Of a DNA stretch of 9,232 nucleotides, positions 7,531 to 9,232 are shown one piece after another. The notes beneath the pieces were generated by a model, which was not told where the DNA came from, did not search any database, and was given only the letters and a program-made list of their open reading frames with translations. The number at the start of each line of letters is the position of its first letter. Position 1 is the first letter of the stretch. Source of the DNA: Thermoleophilaceae bacterium (GTDB taxonomy: Bacteria; Actinomycetota; Thermoleophilia; Solirubrobacterales; JACPNS01); contig JAEMRJ010000095.1 in assembly GCA_016463365.1 (NCBI GenBank), positions 1 to 9,232 on the forward strand, in the 5' to 3' direction. The translations under genes were made by a program, and so were the position numbers.

Positions 7531-8736
7531 CTAACGCGCGAGCTTCTCGTCCAACCAGTCAAGCACCCGTTCGTGTGTCAGCGTTCGCGCCAGCGGCTGG
7601 CAGTGACCGTCAGCGCCCTCGGCTTCGGTGAAATTCACCACCTCCGAGACGTCCGGGGTCATGCTTGCCAACGCCTCTGACTGGCCTGGCCAGAACTGTT
7701 CGTCTTCAGGCGAGGTGATCAACAGCGGCGACTTGATCTGCGCGGCAGTGTCGGCGTCAAGCTTGTACTGCAGCACTGACTCGATCGTGTCGAAGTAGCT
7801 CTCCGAGTTGTACGGGCGGGCGCGAAAGTTCCAGGTGCGCTCGGCGTCATGCTGGAACTTCAGGCCGAGCTTCATGTCTTTGTTGAATTTCTTGGCGTCG
7901 CCCTTGTCGATCAGTTTGATCATGCTCTTGGGCAGGTTGGACATCCACGATGCGCTCACGTCGACCACGCCGGGATCCGCGACCCCCGCGGCGAGCCGGT
8001 GCTCGAAGGCCATCGCGCGCGGCACCCAGTAGCCGCCCTGACTGATCCCCCAGATCGCGAGCTTGGACTTTGAGACGTCGCGGCGGGTCACCAAGAAGTT
8101 GACGACTGGCGTGATCACGGCCTCCCAGTCGGGGCGGAACGGCATGCCCTTCTCGAAAAGCATCGACTGCTGACCGGGTCCGTCAAAGGCGAGGAAGTTG
8201 TAGCCGCGGGCCAGCGCAGCAGCGCCGCCCTGCGACCACATCGCGCTGATTGCGCCGTCGCTGCCATTGGACATGATCAGGGTCGGACGGGCCTTTTTCG
8301 CGCCCGACGGGCTGAAGAAATAGCCCGGCAGCCTGGTGCGGCCATAGGGGATGCTCACGCGCTCGACCGGCACCGGCGCGTTGTCGACAAAGCCTTCCCA
8401 CGCCGCGAGGTGCTTCTTGAACGTCTGGAGGAGTTCTTCGGAGTCGGCAACTGCCGATGCGGCGTTGACTGCGACCGAGTAGTAGTGGGCCGCGCGCAGG
8501 TGGGCCCAGGCTGCGGTAACAGTGTGTCCCGCCTCTGCCGCGTCCTGCGCTGCGGTCGCCGTGGCGATCGAGAGCTCAGTCCAGGCGTCAAACCAACCTT
8601 CGTGATCCTTGGGCTTGATCCCGGCAACTGCGGCCAGAACTTCGCCCACGTCGGAGCCGCCGGCCTGCGCAGCGCCAAGTGTGCAGCGGATTTCAAAGTC
8701 GCGATCTGAACTCTTGGAGAAGAAATTGTTCGGCAT
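7531..8736 (-). CDS. Alpha/beta hydrolase with N-terminal helical domain (esterase/acylaminoacyl-peptidase-like)
   Basis: A cytoplasmic hydrolase of 401 residues. The first ~120 form a helical, Ala-rich cap or lid domain, and the alpha/beta-hydrolase core follows from about 125. The core shows the oxyanion region PTLIMSNGSDG (151-161), FDGPGQ (184-189), the nucleophile elbow GISQGG with Ser232, the acid SPEDEQFW with Asp345, and the histidine in GADGHCQP (His378). This layout resembles the FrsA / 2,6-dihydroxypseudooxynicotine-hydrolase and dipeptidyl-aminopeptidase-like group. Substrates in that group vary widely (esters, amides, C-C bonds), so none is assigned. I chose the ATG at 8736-8734 over an in-frame codon 17 codons upstream. 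A TATAGT -10 lies exactly 6 nt before this ATG, and the upstream residues are an Arg-rich stretch typical of translated non-coding DNA. The acyl-CoA synthetase follows after 9 bp. Confidence 0.9.
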   Translation of the reverse strand: MPNNFFSKSSDRDFEIRCTLGAAQAGGSDVGEVLAAVAGIKPKDHEGWFDAWTELSIATATAAQDAAEAGHTVTAAWAHLRAAHYYSVAVNAASAVADSEELLQTFKKHLAAWEGFVDNAPVPVERVSIPYGRTRLPGYFFSPSGAKKARPTLIMSNGSDGAISAMWSQGGAAALARGYNFLAFDGPGQQSMLFEKGMPFRPDWEAVITPVVNFLVTRRDVSKSKLAIWGISQGGYWVPRAMAFEHRLAAGVADPGVVDVSASWMSNLPKSMIKLIDKGDAKKFNKDMKLGLKFQHDAERTWNFRARPYNSESYFDTIESVLQYKLDADTAAQIKSPLLITSPEDEQFWPGQSEALASMTPDVSEVVNFTEAEGADGHCQPLARTLTHERVLDWLDEKLAR

Positions 8737-8742
8737 CGCTCC

Positions 8743-8748
8743 ACTATA
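8743..8748 (-). promoter_or_regulatory. -10 element of the hydrolase operon, leaderless
   Basis: TATAGT on the - strand is followed by six bases (GGAGCG) and then the ATG at 8736, so transcription should begin at the A of the start codon. GGAG in this spacer would be too close (2 nt) to act as a normal Shine-Dalgarno sequence. The -35 position 17 nt upstream (GTCGGC) is weak and lies inside the hairpin at 8762-8797. Confidence 0.5.
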
Positions 8749-8761
8749 CGGGCGCGACTTG

Positions 8762-8797
8762 CGCCGCCGACGGTGCGATCTGCACACGCCGGCGGCG
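8762..8797. repeat. GC-rich inverted repeat in the ferredoxin-hydrolase gap
   Basis: The arms CGCCGCCG and CGGCGGCG are a perfect 8-bp match around a 20-base loop, which itself contains a 4-bp GTGC/GCAC pairing. It lies 20 bp past the ferredoxin stop and overlaps the expected -35 of the hydrolase promoter. No T-run follows on the - strand, so it is not a standard intrinsic terminator. It could weaken transcription leaving the ferredoxin unit, protect the mRNA 3' end, or be a protein-binding site. The rest of this 81-bp gap holds only the hydrolase promoter. Confidence 0.4.
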
Positions 8798-8817
8798 AAG
8801 GTCAGTACGGAAGGGAT

Positions 8818-9048
8818 CTACTCGTAGAGCTTGATGACGTCGACTGTGCCTGCAGGCGCTGCGTCAACACACAGGTTGCAGAGCACGCACTCGTCGAGGT
8901 TCTTGGTGACGATCTCAAGCGATCCACCTTCGCCGGCGGCGAAGATGTCGACCGGACAGGCGTCGACGAGCTTGGTGGTGATCGCCGGGTCGTTCTTGAT
9001 CGAGTCATCGACTTTGACGTCGATGAAGAGGTTCTCTGCGACGGTCAT
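8818..9048 (-). CDS. Small ferredoxin with a single predicted [4Fe-4S] cluster
   Basis: An electron-carrier protein of 76 residues, acidic and cytoplasmic. It has exactly four cysteines: C31 in DACPVDIF, and C54, C57 and C60 in CVLCNLC. In two-cluster ferredoxins each CxxCxxC motif shares its cluster with the CP cysteine of the other motif. Here the first CxxCxxC is lost (replaced by residues around 15-27) and the last CP cysteine is Ala (CVDAAP). What remains is precisely the ligand set of one cluster. The layout is reminiscent of FixX-like ferredoxins. The partner oxidoreductase is not in the window. The start ATG at 9048-9046 is certain: it overlaps the upstream stop as ATGA and has a strong Shine-Dalgarno sequence 7 nt before it. 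It is therefore translationally coupled to the CoA-ligase gene. Confidence 0.88.
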   Translation of the reverse strand: MTVAENLFIDVKVDDSIKNDPAITTKLVDACPVDIFAAGEGGSLEIVTKNLDECVLCNLCVDAAPAGTVDVIKLYE

Positions 9049-9232
9049 GCCGTCACCTCCTGTTTCTTGGCGAGTTGGGCCTTGACGAGGTCGGGGATCT
9101 CGGCGATCTCCTCGGCGACCGCGATGCCGGCCTCTTTCAGTCGGGCGATCTTCTCGGTCGCCGTGTCGGCCTTGCCTTCGACGATCGTTCCGGCGTGGCC
9201 GAAGCTCATGCCGGGCATCTCGTCCATGAACT
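9045..9232 (-). CDS. CoA ligase alpha subunit, succinyl-CoA synthetase (SucD)-like, C-terminal end only
   Basis: The last 62 codons of a gene that continues past the window edge; the frame is open from 9230 and ends with TGA at 9047-9045. SFGHAG contains the histidine (codon 9197-9195) that in SucD-type NDP-forming CoA ligases and in ATP-citrate lyase carries the phosphate during catalysis. It is followed by the family's ETA/TATEKIARLKEAGI-type helix and an AEIPDLV region before a short Lys-rich tail. Usual SucD proteins have RRMGHAGAI-GGKGTA here, whereas MSFGHAGTIVEGKADTA is intermediate towards citrate lyase/citryl-CoA synthetase proteins. The acid substrate (succinate, malate, citrate or other) is therefore open. 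A ferredoxin gene coupled by a 4-bp overlap is unusual for a plain TCA-cycle sucCD operon. Superfamily fairly sure, exact enzyme not. Confidence 0.78.
   Translation of the reverse strand, partial: FMDEMPGMSFGHAGTIVEGKADTATEKIARLKEAGIAVAEEIAEIPDLVKAQLAKKQEVTA
9053..9061 (-). promoter_or_regulatory. Strong Shine-Dalgarno sequence of the ferredoxin gene
   Basis: AGGAGGTGA on the - strand matches the 16S rRNA 3' end almost fully, with 7 nt between AGGAGG and the ATG at 9048. It is embedded in the last codons of the CoA-ligase gene (Q-E-V-T-A). It is the only strong ribosome binding site in the window, pointing to high, independent translation of the ferredoxin. Confidence 0.85.

Noticed and set aside
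8737..8787. Seventeen-codon N-terminal extension of the hydrolase
   Set aside because: It is Arg-rich, overlaps the predicted -10 element and the hairpin, and lacks a ribosome binding site.
1..9232. CRISPR arrays, insertion sequences, tRNAs, prophage or defence genes
   Set aside because: Reading both strands, I found no repeated spacer pattern, transposase motif, terminal repeats or tRNA-like sequence; the gaps between genes are all under 90 bp.

Overview
The window is about 9.2 kb of GC-rich, densely packed bacterial chromosome holding eight protein genes. Two of these are cut by the window edges. I see no tRNA, rRNA, CRISPR array, insertion sequence or phage gene. High GC, GTG starts, -10-like hexamers sitting right against start codons, a two-halved MMPL transporter and the short ArsR subfamily all suggest an actinobacterium. 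Thermoleophilia/Solirubrobacterales-like is my guess, but no marker gene is present to prove it.

Layout. On the + strand are the 3' part of a type I glutamine synthetase (1-707) and a complete MMPL/RND-type membrane transporter (788-2995). Everything else is on the - strand, read from right to left. First come the 3' end of a succinyl-CoA-synthetase-alpha-like CoA ligase (9232-9045) and a small ferredoxin joined to it by an ATGA overlap (9048-8818). An 81-bp gap follows, with a promoter and a hairpin. Next are an alpha/beta hydrolase (8736-7531) and an AMP-forming acyl-CoA synthetase (7521-6007), 9 bp apart. Then come an ArsR-family repressor (5978-5643), a YyaL/SSP411 thioredoxin-fold protein (5633-3621), also 9 bp apart, and an O6-alkylguanine-DNA alkyltransferase (3534-2986). 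The two strands converge at 2986-2995, where the transporter and alkyltransferase genes overlap tail to tail by 10 bp.

How the genes may work together. Three transcription units seem likely on the - strand: CoA ligase plus ferredoxin; hydrolase plus acyl-CoA synthetase (hydrolysis of an ester or amide, then CoA activation of the released acid); and ArsR regulator plus YyaL, perhaps with the alkyltransferase behind its own weak promoter. The ferredoxin has a strong Shine-Dalgarno sequence. The hydrolase and arsR instead have a -10-like element 6-7 nt before the start codon, which suggests leaderless mRNAs. A perfect dyad overlaps the -35 region of the arsR promoter and is a candidate autoregulatory operator.

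No gene here is of an unknown kind. The points most worth checking are the stripped-down single-cluster ferredoxin with its CoA-ligase partner, the ArsR/YyaL pair with its dyad, and the leaderless start assignments. I do not see a clearly new system.
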